A stretch of DNA of 64,000 bases from Candidatus Gastranaerophilales bacterium (GTDB taxonomy: Bacteria; Cyanobacteriota; Vampirovibrionia; Gastranaerophilales; Gastranaerophilaceae), in assembly GCA_944322545.1 (NCBI GenBank), contig CALUPF010000015.1:1-64000 (forward strand). The letters run 5' to 3'. Both the position numbers and the translations under genes were made by a program. Under the pieces are notes generated by a model that saw only the letters and a list, made by a program, of their open reading frames with translations, was not told the origin of the DNA and made no database searches. Positions 54,995-62,935 of the stretch are shown one piece after another (within the stretch, counting starts at the first letter, position 1; each line of letters starts with the position of its first letter).

Positions 54995-55732
54995 CTACTT
55001 CTTATCATTTAACTGTGCTTGATTTTGCATCCATTCAAATGCTTTGTCCTGACCTTTTGGACAGAACCCCTTATTATGAACTTCACAAGCCTCATAGCTT
55101 GGTACAGTCATTTTACCATCTTTATAAATATGTATTGCATAAGCCAAATCAGAGCCAACACAGTTAGGATCAATTGTAGGATTATTAAAACCGTTAGCAT
55201 CTACGCCCACAAAATGGTTCAAACATACACCGTTTGAAAGACGCATATTAGTTCCCGCGTGATTAGTGCCATTTATAGAAATACCATTATTGTTTTCACA
55301 GTTAACAGGACCAACAGTGTTTAACTGATCAGCTAGAAAATAGCAAATCGCATTATCTTGAGTCAAAGCTGTACCTGTACCTGTAGCAGCATTAACACCT
55401 TTTGATTGCTCAGTGCCAGAACCATCTATATAAGTAACTTTTGCAGTTTCATAAGGTGGATATCTAAAATCAATATGAATAGTACCAGCTTCCATATCAG
55501 CTAGCTCTTCATCTGAATAATAACTTTGGTCATATTTTTTAGGGTCATTGATTACATCAGCAATAACAGCTTCTACCGCATGATATGTTTTTATAAACTG
55601 AATTTTATCTTTATCAGGATTAACACGATTAATAGCCCTTAACATTAAAGCCATAACAACACCTATGATTGTTATTGTTATAAGAGTTTCAGCCAAAGTA
55701 AATGCGTGTTTTTCATTACGGATATTATTCAT
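54995..55732 (-). CDS. Type IV prepilin-like protein
   Basis: A 245-aa prepilin-like product: short basic leader ending in H-A-F-T-L-A-E (prepilin peptidase site), hydrophobic helix of about 20 residues, then a Cys-containing globular part (I-C-Y-F-L, V-N-C-E-N, G-V-C-L-N, D-P-N-C-V, Y-E-A-C-E, G-F-C-P). Such proteins form or prime pili or type II-like secretion pseudopili. It is related in plan to the truncated prepilin at 23417-23944 but not a close paralogue. Monocistronic as far as seen. Confidence 0.85.
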   Translation of the reverse strand: MNNIRNEKHAFTLAETLITITIIGVVMALMLRAINRVNPDKDKIQFIKTYHAVEAVIADVINDPKKYDQSYYSDEELADMEAGTIHIDFRYPPYETAKVTYIDGSGTEQSKGVNAATGTGTALTQDNAICYFLADQLNTVGPVNCENNNGISINGTNHAGTNMRLSNGVCLNHFVGVDANGFNNPTIDPNCVGSDLAYAIHIYKDGKMTVPSYEACEVHNKGFCPKGQDKAFEWMQNQAQLNDKK

Positions 55733-55877
55733 TTAATAGCTCCTATCTTTTTCATCGATTATATTCTATATTCCCGTAAATTGCAAAAAAATATCTTTAA
55801 GATTTTTCAAAATAAAGCAATTTTTCAAATCAAAATGTTTTTATATATATAGGTAGTAAAGTATAGGTTTTTTAATT

Positions 55878-56141
55878 ATGGTAAATGGAATCCCCCCATC
55901 AATGATGCCTTATCGCGTTTATCAAGATTACCAAGGTTATCCAGCAAACGCAGTTGGCGCAACTCAAATGACTAAAGATATTGCAAGCTATTGTTATGAT
56001 ACGCAAAAGCCAAACATATCAAAAACATTTAGCTATTTAACAGATGATTCTAAACCAAGTTACACCTGGCCAATCATAGGAACTGTAGTGTCTGCAATAT
56101 CTTTAATAGCTCTTACAGCTATGAAAAAAGGTAGACCTTAA
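55878..56141 (+). CDS. Small hypothetical protein with one membrane segment
   Basis: An 87-aa product, Pro/Tyr-rich N-terminal part (M-V-N-G-I-P-P-S-M-M-P-Y-R), polar middle and one C-terminal hydrophobic helix (P-I-I-G-T-V-V-S-A-I-S-L-I-A-L-T-A) ending in K-K-G-R-P, i.e. a C-tail anchor. There is no strong ribosome site before the ATG. No family recognised. Its stop is 5 bp from the convergent GlcF-like gene. Confidence 0.55.
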   Translation: MVNGIPPSMMPYRVYQDYQGYPANAVGATQMTKDIASYCYDTQKPNISKTFSYLTDDSKPSYTWPIIGTVVSAISLIALTAMKKGRP

Positions 56142-56146
56142 AAGTT

Positions 56147-57367
56147 TTAACAACAATATTTAGCTAAAAATACAAACAGATTCATCACTTCTGGTGTATT
56201 ACGATTTGAACAGTTTTTAGCATTTATTTCAATGCAGCCCTGTTTTAATCCTAGTATACAGGCAGGACACGTTGTCAAAATAATATCTGCACCAGAATCT
56301 ATATAATTTTGTATTTTTCTTCTTGAAATTTCTTTTGAAATTTCAGAATTTTTGAGTGCAAATTTACCAGAAAAGCCACAACATTTATCATAATCTTTTG
56401 CCATAACTAAATTAATATTTCCAATATTTTGCACGATTTTTAAAAGATTAGAACTTTCATGACAAGGAATATGCACAGCTACATTCATTTTACTTTTAGA
56501 AAAGAATTTAACATTTTCAATTAAATCAATTACGCTAACTGTTTTTTCTGTTAATTGAATAGTTTTTTCATTTGATAAATAAGTCTTATAGTCTTTTAAA
56601 ACAAAATTACAAGAAGCACAGTCTGTTAAAACGTAATCATAATCTTCATCCAATAATGAAATGTTTTTATTTATCAATTCTTTAAAATTATCAATTAAGC
56701 CATCATTCAAATAACTGACACCACAACATTCAAAATTCTTTTCAATGAGTTCAATATCCAAATTTTCAAATATCTTTGTTACAGCATCATATGTTTCAGA
56801 ATTTAGATATTTGTTGAAACAACCTTTAAAGTATATAGCTTTATATTTTTTTGAGATCTTTTTGGGGCAAGGTTTATATTTATAATTTTGCTTAACAAAT
56901 GAATTAAAAAGAATAAAAAACTTACCTAAAAAAACAAACCTAGAAAAGAATACTTCTAACAAACAAAAAATCTTGTCTAAATGAAATATCCTTATGACAG
57001 AAAAATATACCAGTGCTAGTCTTAAAGCTAATTTAAACACAAAATAAGAATTCAAAAATTTTTCAACTAATGACAATTTGTTTTTCTTATAATATTCATT
57101 TTTTGCCGAAATCAAAATACTGACAACGTCAATACCGCTAGGACAGAACTTTTTGCAAGCATTGCAACCAGTACATAAATCTAAATAAGATTTAACTTGT
57201 TTATCAAAATCTAATTCACGTTTTATAATTCCATTCAAAATATTAAACTTTGCTCTTGATACAGAACACTCATTATGAGTTATTTTGTACACAGGACAAA
57301 CAGACTGACAAAGTCCGCATCTTGAACATTTATATATTTCATCTTCATATTCATTAAAACTTTTCAT
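56147..57367 (-). CDS. GlcF/heterodisulfide-reductase-like iron-sulfur protein
   Basis: A 406-aa protein with two N-terminal [4Fe-4S] motifs (C-S-R-C-G-L-C-Q-S-V-C-P and C-T-G-C-N-A-C-K-K-F-C-P) and two CCG domains (F-E-C-C-G-V and Y-D-K-C-C-G-F-S-G), the plan of glycolate oxidase subunit GlcF and anaerobic lactate or glycerol-3-phosphate dehydrogenase Fe-S subunits. It carries electrons from a flavoprotein partner. No GlcD-type partner is adjacent, so the substrate is uncertain. Confidence 0.85.
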   Translation of the reverse strand: MKSFNEYEDEIYKCSRCGLCQSVCPVYKITHNECSVSRAKFNILNGIIKRELDFDKQVKSYLDLCTGCNACKKFCPSGIDVVSILISAKNEYYKKNKLSLVEKFLNSYFVFKLALRLALVYFSVIRIFHLDKIFCLLEVFFSRFVFLGKFFILFNSFVKQNYKYKPCPKKISKKYKAIYFKGCFNKYLNSETYDAVTKIFENLDIELIEKNFECCGVSYLNDGLIDNFKELINKNISLLDEDYDYVLTDCASCNFVLKDYKTYLSNEKTIQLTEKTVSVIDLIENVKFFSKSKMNVAVHIPCHESSNLLKIVQNIGNINLVMAKDYDKCCGFSGKFALKNSEISKEISRRKIQNYIDSGADIILTTCPACILGLKQGCIEINAKNCSNRNTPEVMNLFVFLAKYCC

Positions 57368-57450
57368 GATACAAATATTATATTCACAAAGATTAATTTA
57401 GTGATAAAATTTTATGTAAATTTAATTAAGACACAGGGATATTTTATACA

Positions 57451-58545
57451 ATGAAAACAGCTGTTGCAGAAAATCAAAAAATATCGATACAAGAAAGACC
57501 AAAACCAACCCTTAGTGAGTACAATAACGAAGGCGCAATTATAAAAGTTCTTGGTTGCGGACTATGTGGTTCAGATATAGTCAAATTTTTACATGATGGC
57601 ACTGAAAAAGTACTAGGTCACGAAGTCGTTGGGGAAATTATAGAAATCAAACCACAATTTTTATCAAAATTTAAAGTAGGAGATAAAGTTGTTTTAGGAC
57701 ACCATGTTCCTTGTATGAAATGTGAATATTGTGAAAACAAAAATTATTCTATGTGTCGACAATTCAAAGAAACAAACATACGCCCAGGTGGTTTTTCAGA
57801 ATATATTTATGCATCTCCACTACACATAAAAAACACTATGTTTAAAGTTCCAAAGAATCTAGATGATATGGAAATATCATTTATGGAGCCACTAGCATGC
57901 TGTATTAGAGCTGTGGAAAGAGCAGAGGTAAAAAGAGGAACTACATCATTAGTCATAGGACTAGGCTCAATTGGTCTTTTAATGGGACAAGCAGTTAAAG
58001 CGTTCAAAGGTGATGTAATAGGGTGCGACTTGATAGAGGAAAGAGTTGCTTTAGCTAATAACTTAAACTTTGATGCATCAATAAAATTTGAAGATAATGA
58101 AACTACTGCAGCAAAAATAAAAGAAATGACATGTGGATATGGAGCAGATATAGTTTTTATGACATCTGGCTCTGACAAAACTATCGAATATGCGATAAAA
58201 TCAGTAAGAGATGGCGGAACAATTCTTATATTTTCATCAGTTCCAAATGATACAGCCGGCTATACTAATAACGACATTTACTATAGAGAATTAAAAATAC
58301 TAGGTAGTTACTCTCCATCACCAATGGATTTAAAACTTGCTCATAAACTTTTATCTAAAAAGAGAGTAATTGTTAAATACCTATCAACAAGTTACGCTCT
58401 TGAAGATTTAGGAGAAGCAATTCAAGACACAATATCCAACAAAACATTAAAGGCTTATATAAAAATAGATAAAGATAATAAAGAGTGGAACCAATATGAA
58501 AATGAAAGCAATAAGATATTATGCACCTCAAGACATAAGATATGA
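57451..58545 (+). CDS. Zinc-dependent alcohol dehydrogenase (MDR superfamily)
   Basis: A 364-aa dehydrogenase. The catalytic-zinc ligands are in G-L-C-G-S-D, G-H-E-V and the M-E-P-L segment; structural-zinc Cys in C-M-K-C-E-Y-C and later M-C; the Rossmann motif is G-L-G-S-I-G. It is in the sorbitol/threonine dehydrogenase-like branch, substrate undetermined. Its last 50 bases overlap the next gene in a different frame, and the final residues after D-N-K-E-W read like out-of-frame sequence, so the stop may have moved. Confidence 0.85.
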   Translation: MKTAVAENQKISIQERPKPTLSEYNNEGAIIKVLGCGLCGSDIVKFLHDGTEKVLGHEVVGEIIEIKPQFLSKFKVGDKVVLGHHVPCMKCEYCENKNYSMCRQFKETNIRPGGFSEYIYASPLHIKNTMFKVPKNLDDMEISFMEPLACCIRAVERAEVKRGTTSLVIGLGSIGLLMGQAVKAFKGDVIGCDLIEERVALANNLNFDASIKFEDNETTAAKIKEMTCGYGADIVFMTSGSDKTIEYAIKSVRDGGTILIFSSVPNDTAGYTNNDIYYRELKILGSYSPSPMDLKLAHKLLSKKRVIVKYLSTSYALEDLGEAIQDTISNKTLKAYIKIDKDNKEWNQYENESNKILCTSRHKI

Positions 58546-59533
58546 AGAGGTTCAAGTTAAAGATCCTAACGAAAATGAGGTTCTAGTAAAAATAGAAGCA
58601 GCACTAACATGCGGGACAGATATAAAAACATTTAGAAGAGGGCACCCTGTGCTGATAAAAACAACTCCATCTGGTTTTGGGCATGAATTTGCAGGTACAG
58701 TAGTAAAAGTTGGTGAGAATGTTGTAGACTTTAAAATCGGAGATAGAGTTGTTGCTGCTAACTCTGCACCTTGTGGAAAATGCTTTTATTGTCAAAAAAA
58801 GCAATATAACCTATGTGAAAATTTAGACTTATTAAATGGTGCGTATGCCGAATATATAACAATTCCAGAAAGAATTGTTGCAAAAAATTTATTAAAACTA
58901 CCAAATGGCTTAAGCTTCGAAAAGGCTGCTTTTTGTGAGCCGCTTGCAAATGTCGTTCATGGAGTTGAAAGAACAAATATACAACCTGGCGACACGGTTG
59001 GTGTTTTTGGCATTGGTCCAATAGGTTTAATGTTTGCAAGACTTGCAAAACTAAAAGGTGCAAAAGTAATAGCAGCAGGTAGAAATCCTCTAAAACTTGA
59101 AATGGCAAAAGAATTTGCACTTGCTGATGAAATAGTTGATTTAAAAAAATATCAATACCCTGAAAAAATATTCAAATCCTTCACCAAAGACAATAGAGGA
59201 CTAGACGTAGCAGTAGAATGTGTAGGGTTACCAGAAGTTTGGGAACAAATGTTTAATTTAGTTAGAAAAGGTGGCAAAGTACATCTTTTTGGAGGCTGCA
59301 AATCAGGAACAACAGTAAATCTTGATACAAGAAGACTACACTATGATGAAGTGCAAATAATAAGTGTATTTCACCATACGCCTCAATACTTTAGGCAAGC
59401 TCTTGATTTAATAGCTGACGGGCATGTAGATGTTACAAAACTTATTACAAAGAAAATGCATCTTTCTGAAGCAAAAGAAGCACTAGAAGCGCATGAAAGA
59501 GGAGATGCCATCAAGGTTCTACTAACTCCGTAA
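58496..59533 (+). CDS. Zinc-dependent alcohol dehydrogenase (MDR superfamily)
   Basis: A 345-aa dehydrogenase. Catalytic ligands lie in L-T-C-G-T-D, G-H-E-F and C-E-P-L-A; structural Cys in P-C-G-K-C-F-Y-C and L-C-E-N; the NAD motif is G-I-G-P-I-G. It overlaps the previous ADH by 50 bases, so both are co-translated. Two starts (ATG 58496, ATG 58502) are possible. The two enzymes differ in sequence, so they are unlikely to be recent duplicates; they may catalyse consecutive oxidations of a sugar alcohol (inference). Confidence 0.85.
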   Translation: MKMKAIRYYAPQDIRYEEVQVKDPNENEVLVKIEAALTCGTDIKTFRRGHPVLIKTTPSGFGHEFAGTVVKVGENVVDFKIGDRVVAANSAPCGKCFYCQKKQYNLCENLDLLNGAYAEYITIPERIVAKNLLKLPNGLSFEKAAFCEPLANVVHGVERTNIQPGDTVGVFGIGPIGLMFARLAKLKGAKVIAAGRNPLKLEMAKEFALADEIVDLKKYQYPEKIFKSFTKDNRGLDVAVECVGLPEVWEQMFNLVRKGGKVHLFGGCKSGTTVNLDTRRLHYDEVQIISVFHHTPQYFRQALDLIADGHVDVTKLITKKMHLSEAKEALEAHERGDAIKVLLTP

Positions 59534-59729
59534 AAATAAAATTAAGTTTTGTTAAGACAAATTTAATTGTTAAAAATACACTAATAATAAGCATTTCAAC
59601 GATTGATATAAAAATATTTCATAAGAAAAGTGTATTGAAAAGCAAATTTAACATGCTAATATAGCAAAAGAAAAGATTTTTGAACTTCATATAAATGGAA
59701 GTAATCAAAAAGACTTGTGAAAGAGGACA

Positions 59730-60515
59730 ATGTTAAATTTACAGACATACAAAGTAAATATAGCACCGAAGCAATTCACAGGGTTGTCGCAAGAGACAAC
59801 GAAGGATTCAATTTCTCATTCCATGAGCATTTATGAATCATCAACTAAAAAGTCATTTAATCAATATAATAGTTTTTCAAAAAAGACCGCTAAAAATATT
59901 TCATTTAGCGGTCTTTCTTTTTCTTCAGTTCAAAAACTTGAAAAATCAAAATTATGGAAGTTTTTGAATAACAAAACAGTAGAAAAATTTATTAGTATGG
60001 CTGATGCTAGTCAAACAATTTTTGATGCTATATTCGCTTTAGGTATTACCTGCGTTTTAAGACCAGCCGCAATTATGGCTCAATCAAATGAAAAAAACAA
60101 AGAAAAAAATAAAAAAGCGGCATCACATTCAATTTCATCTGGTGTAATTGGATATGTGTTTGCAATAGCTTTATTCTCACCAATAAAAAGCGCACTAGAT
60201 AAAATTAAAAAACATCCTGAAGTTTTTGCAAGAAGTGCTGCTAAATTTTTCAAATCACCAAAAAATGCACAAACTTTTACTATGTTAGTTAACAAATCTA
60301 CAGAAGTATTAACAGCAAGCGTTCGTTCAGGAATAACAATTGCATTAATACCTTTCATTGATAAATATATCTTGAATAAAGTATTTGGAACGAAACACGA
60401 TAATAAAACAAAAAAAGAAATACAAAATCCAAATTACAAATATTCAATAATTAACTTCAAAAATAATATAGATAACAACAAAGTTTTTCAAAGCTTTTCA
60501 GGGGTAATAAAATAA
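59730..60515 (+). CDS. Membrane-associated hypothetical protein with S-F-S-G motifs
   Basis: A 261-aa product with the tag-like motif Q-F-T-G at residues 15-18, I-S-F-S-G at 57-61 and a terminal S-F-S-G close to the C end (about 255). Two or three hydrophobic helices (A-I-F-A-L-G-I-T-C-V-L-R-P, V-I-G-Y-V-F-A-I-A-L-F, and I-T-I-A-L-I-P-F-I) suggest membrane attachment; no signal peptide. The TAA shares its last A with the ATG of the next gene, so translation is coupled. No family recognised. Confidence 0.7.
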   Translation: MLNLQTYKVNIAPKQFTGLSQETTKDSISHSMSIYESSTKKSFNQYNSFSKKTAKNISFSGLSFSSVQKLEKSKLWKFLNNKTVEKFISMADASQTIFDAIFALGITCVLRPAAIMAQSNEKNKEKNKKAASHSISSGVIGYVFAIALFSPIKSALDKIKKHPEVFARSAAKFFKSPKNAQTFTMLVNKSTEVLTASVRSGITIALIPFIDKYILNKVFGTKHDNKTKKEIQNPNYKYSIINFKNNIDNNKVFQSFSGVIK

Positions 60516-60901
60516 TGCAAGTAAAAATCAACAACTCATATAATACCCTAAATCAACAAAGACAATCTTTCAAAAGATTAGATTTGCAACAAGCTCAAAA
60601 GTTAGCAAAAAAAGCGCAACTTGCTGCAAAACATACATCTGACAGATCAACAAGTATTTTAGCTTTAGGAATAGGAAAAATTGCATCTTTAAAAGCAACA
60701 CAAAATTTAGTTAACTGGCTAAAAAACAAAAACTACCAAGAACACCTTGCTGCATTCGTTGGATGTACATTATCTGGTTTTTATATGCTAGACACAGCAC
60801 GTTCAAAAACAATTGAAAAAGATCAAAAATTACCTTTAATGGTTAACCAAGGCGTTGTTTGTGGAATATCAACAGTTGGGGCATATACATTAAACCATTA
60901 A
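60515..60901 (+). CDS. Hypothetical protein with S-F-K motif, first half of a gene split by TAA
   Basis: A 128-aa product with S-F-K-R at residues 18-21, a helical Gln/Lys/Ala-rich part and hydrophobic segments (L-A-A-F-V-G-C-T-L-S-G-F-Y-M-L, G-V-V-C-G-I-S-T-V-G). It stops at TAA 60899 after Y-T-L-N-H, but the same frame stays open (L-N-K-K-I-N-H-I-A-E-L) straight into the next piece. The one-base overlap with the upstream gene indicates coupling. Unlikely to be complete. Confidence 0.6.
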   Translation: MQVKINNSYNTLNQQRQSFKRLDLQQAQKLAKKAQLAAKHTSDRSTSILALGIGKIASLKATQNLVNWLKNKNYQEHLAAFVGCTLSGFYMLDTARSKTIEKDQKLPLMVNQGVVCGISTVGAYTLNH

Positions 60902-60931
60902 TTAAATAAAAAAATTAACCATATTGCAGAA

Positions 60932-61480
60932 TTGTTCCACATATCAAAAATACAAGATCCAAAACTACAAAAGAAATTTGAAAAATTCATAACAAATCCT
61001 GATTATGCGCAAGTTGTTGAAAGAGCAACAAAGAAAAATCAAAATCTTAAAGCGACTATTGATGGATTAAAACAAAAATTTGAATTTACAAATAACGTTA
61101 AAGTTTATTTAAAAGAAGAAATTAAAAAGTTTAATAATGATGAAGTTGCTAAAAACTTCCTAAAAGAACTAAAAAACATAGTAGTTCCTGCAGGCAAAGA
61201 TAAAGCTGATATTGTGAAGGCAATATATCTTGAAAAAATGAAACACAGTAAAGCAATGCAAGCAGCCTTCAACAGAGAAACAATGAATAATGCAATCAAA
61301 AAGATTGCAGGAATGGAAAAAGATGGCAAATTAAGTAAAATGATGAATGGCTTTAAAACAGCTCAAGCATTGATGGTATTTGCTTTAATATACAGATTCG
61401 TTTCACCAGTTATTGCTACGCCTATAGCAAATATGTTTAGTGAAAAACTAGAAAATAGAAAAAAACTAAAAAACAAATAA
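60932..61480 (+). CDS. Second half of the TAA-split gene (degraded)
   Basis: In the same frame as the previous entry; a TTG at 60932 is the first possible start, but no ribosome site precedes it, so independent translation is doubtful. The 182-aa piece is Lys/Asn/Ala-rich and helical and ends with a hydrophobic region (A-L-M-V-F-A-L-I-Y-R-F-V-S-P-V-I-A) and a basic tail. It fits as the C-terminal half of a protein of about 321 residues. No family recognised. Confidence 0.55.
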   Translation: MFHISKIQDPKLQKKFEKFITNPDYAQVVERATKKNQNLKATIDGLKQKFEFTNNVKVYLKEEIKKFNNDEVAKNFLKELKNIVVPAGKDKADIVKAIYLEKMKHSKAMQAAFNRETMNNAIKKIAGMEKDGKLSKMMNGFKTAQALMVFALIYRFVSPVIATPIANMFSEKLENRKKLKNK

Positions 61481-61511
61481 AAAAAACCCGCCAATTAACA
61501 AATGGACGGGG
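61481..61511 (-). terminator. Rho-independent terminator of the proline-rich gene
   Basis: On the minus strand CCCGTCCA and TGGCGGG form a stem with one bulge and a 9-base loop, followed by a run of at least seven T. Confidence 0.7.
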
Positions 61512-61575
61512 AATTGGTTAGGTTTTAGTTTGGTTTATTAATAGGATTAGTTTAATTTGAATAAAATAAACTTAA

Positions 61576-62742
61576 TTAAGCTTGCAATTGAGCTAACAAA
61601 TTAGCAAGTTTATCTGCGCCTTTTGCATTAGATCCAATGCTATAGCCTCTTTCTAAAGATTCAGGAGTATGTGTAGTATAAACAACTGAACCTTTTGAAG
61701 CCATATCTGGTCTTACTGTGAAGAGTTTATCTTCTGCACTTACAGAAGCTTTGAATGGTACAGGCAAAGCTGTGTTTGTTCTTGCATCTGGCAATGGAAG
61801 ATATTTTACTTCTTCTGCAGCTGGCAAATTAAATCTAACTGCATCATTTTTAGGCAAATATTCATTAATTGGTTTTAAACTTGGTTGATTTGATGCCAAA
61901 GCAGGCAAAGCTGTGTTTGTTCTTGCATCTGGCAATGGAAGATAACCTTTTATTTGTTGACCTGCTGGAAGCAAATTAACTACAGCTGGTTGAACATTAT
62001 TAGTATTAGGGATATTAGATATAACTACTGGTAAAGAATTTGGATCAATTGGTTTGTTAGGCAACAAACCTGCAACACTTGGCTTGTTAGGAGCTGGAAG
62101 AGAAAGTGGACCAGGTGTTGGTACAGGACCAGGTGTTGGTACAGGACCAGGTGTTGGTATAGGACCAGGAGTTGGTATAGGACCAGGAGCTGGAGTTGGG
62201 CCTGGTGTTGGAGCAACTGGTTTATAAGGTAACAAACCTGCTATTCTAGGGTTGCTAGGACCAGGAGCTGGTGTTGGAGTTGGACCAGGAGTTGGCACAG
62301 GACCTGGAACTGGTGTTGGAGTTGGTGTTGGAGCTGGATGTGGATTTGGTGTTGGATTTGGTCTTGGAGATCTTCTTCCTTTACCTCTTGTCAAAGCATA
62401 AAGCAATGCAGCAGTTCCCAATGCAGTTCCTAACGCACCAAGAATAGTTGGTAACTCATCTTTTTTCTTATGAGTTGCGATTGGTCTTGTATAATAATTA
62501 TTTCTATATTGATCACCATGAATCAAATGATCAGCGCCAAATTGACCAACACCTACATTCATCATTGGGCTAAGATAACCCATATTATAAATGTTTGTGT
62601 TGCTGTTTATTGAACCAGTACCAGCTAAGCCTGCACCAGCTAAACCAGCAGCACCACCAATATTTGCTGAATAGTTAGCTTGCACATTGTACATTGGTTT
62701 CATTAAACTTTGAAAACTTGTGCTGTAATTGTCAAAATACAT
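61576..62742 (-). CDS. Proline-rich repeat protein
   Basis: A 388-aa protein in three parts: an N-terminal Gly/Ala/Asn/Tyr-rich segment with a hydrophobic helix near residues 100-118 (L-G-A-L-G-T-A-L-G-T-A-A-L-L-Y-A); a long P-T-P-G-P / P-A-P-G-P repeat region (about 125-225, 18-bp DNA units at 62108-62213); and a C-terminal part with repeated Y-L-P-L-P-D-A-R-T-N-T-A-L-P (copied exactly over 43 bases of DNA at 61761-61803 and 61902-61944) and A-G-L-L-P-x-K-P. Likely membrane-anchored and surface- or wall-spanning (inference). Nothing enzymatic is seen. Confidence 0.7.
   Translation of the reverse strand: MYFDNYSTSFQSLMKPMYNVQANYSANIGGAAGLAGAGLAGTGSINSNTNIYNMGYLSPMMNVGVGQFGADHLIHGDQYRNNYYTRPIATHKKKDELPTILGALGTALGTAALLYALTRGKGRRSPRPNPTPNPHPAPTPTPTPVPGPVPTPGPTPTPAPGPSNPRIAGLLPYKPVAPTPGPTPAPGPIPTPGPIPTPGPVPTPGPVPTPGPLSLPAPNKPSVAGLLPNKPIDPNSLPVVISNIPNTNNVQPAVVNLLPAGQQIKGYLPLPDARTNTALPALASNQPSLKPINEYLPKNDAVRFNLPAAEEVKYLPLPDARTNTALPVPFKASVSAEDKLFTVRPDMASKGSVVYTTHTPESLERGYSIGSNAKGADKLANLLAQLQA
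61761..61944. repeat. 43-bp exact direct repeat within the proline-rich gene
   Basis: Two identical 43-base copies, 141 bases apart (a multiple of three, so the protein repeats in frame), encode the Y-L-P-L-P-D-A-R-T-N-T unit. Confidence 0.8.
62108..62213. repeat. 18-bp tandem repeats encoding P-T-P-G-P units
   Basis: At least five adjacent near-identical 18-base units (GGACCAGGTGTTGGTACA with few changes) encode the collagen- or linker-like proline-rich stretch; a slippage-prone array. Confidence 0.8.
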
Positions 62743-62935
62743 AACCTAATCTCCAAACTACATTTTTTCTAACCTTACATTTATAAAAACAATCGCTAAT
62801 TCAAAATTGACTAAATTATTTTCAATGTTAAGAAATATTACACAACTTAAAAGAGAAAACCTATTATTTTCTTTGTCAGCAAGTAAAATAGACATAAGGT
62901 TTAAATAATTTTTATTAAAGTCAGAGGAGATGAAG

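Noticed and set aside
62108..62213. Possible CRISPR-like array
   Set aside because: Units are 18 bp, adjacent, in frame and encode P-T-P-G-P repeats; no spacers. No CRISPR array was seen anywhere in the window.
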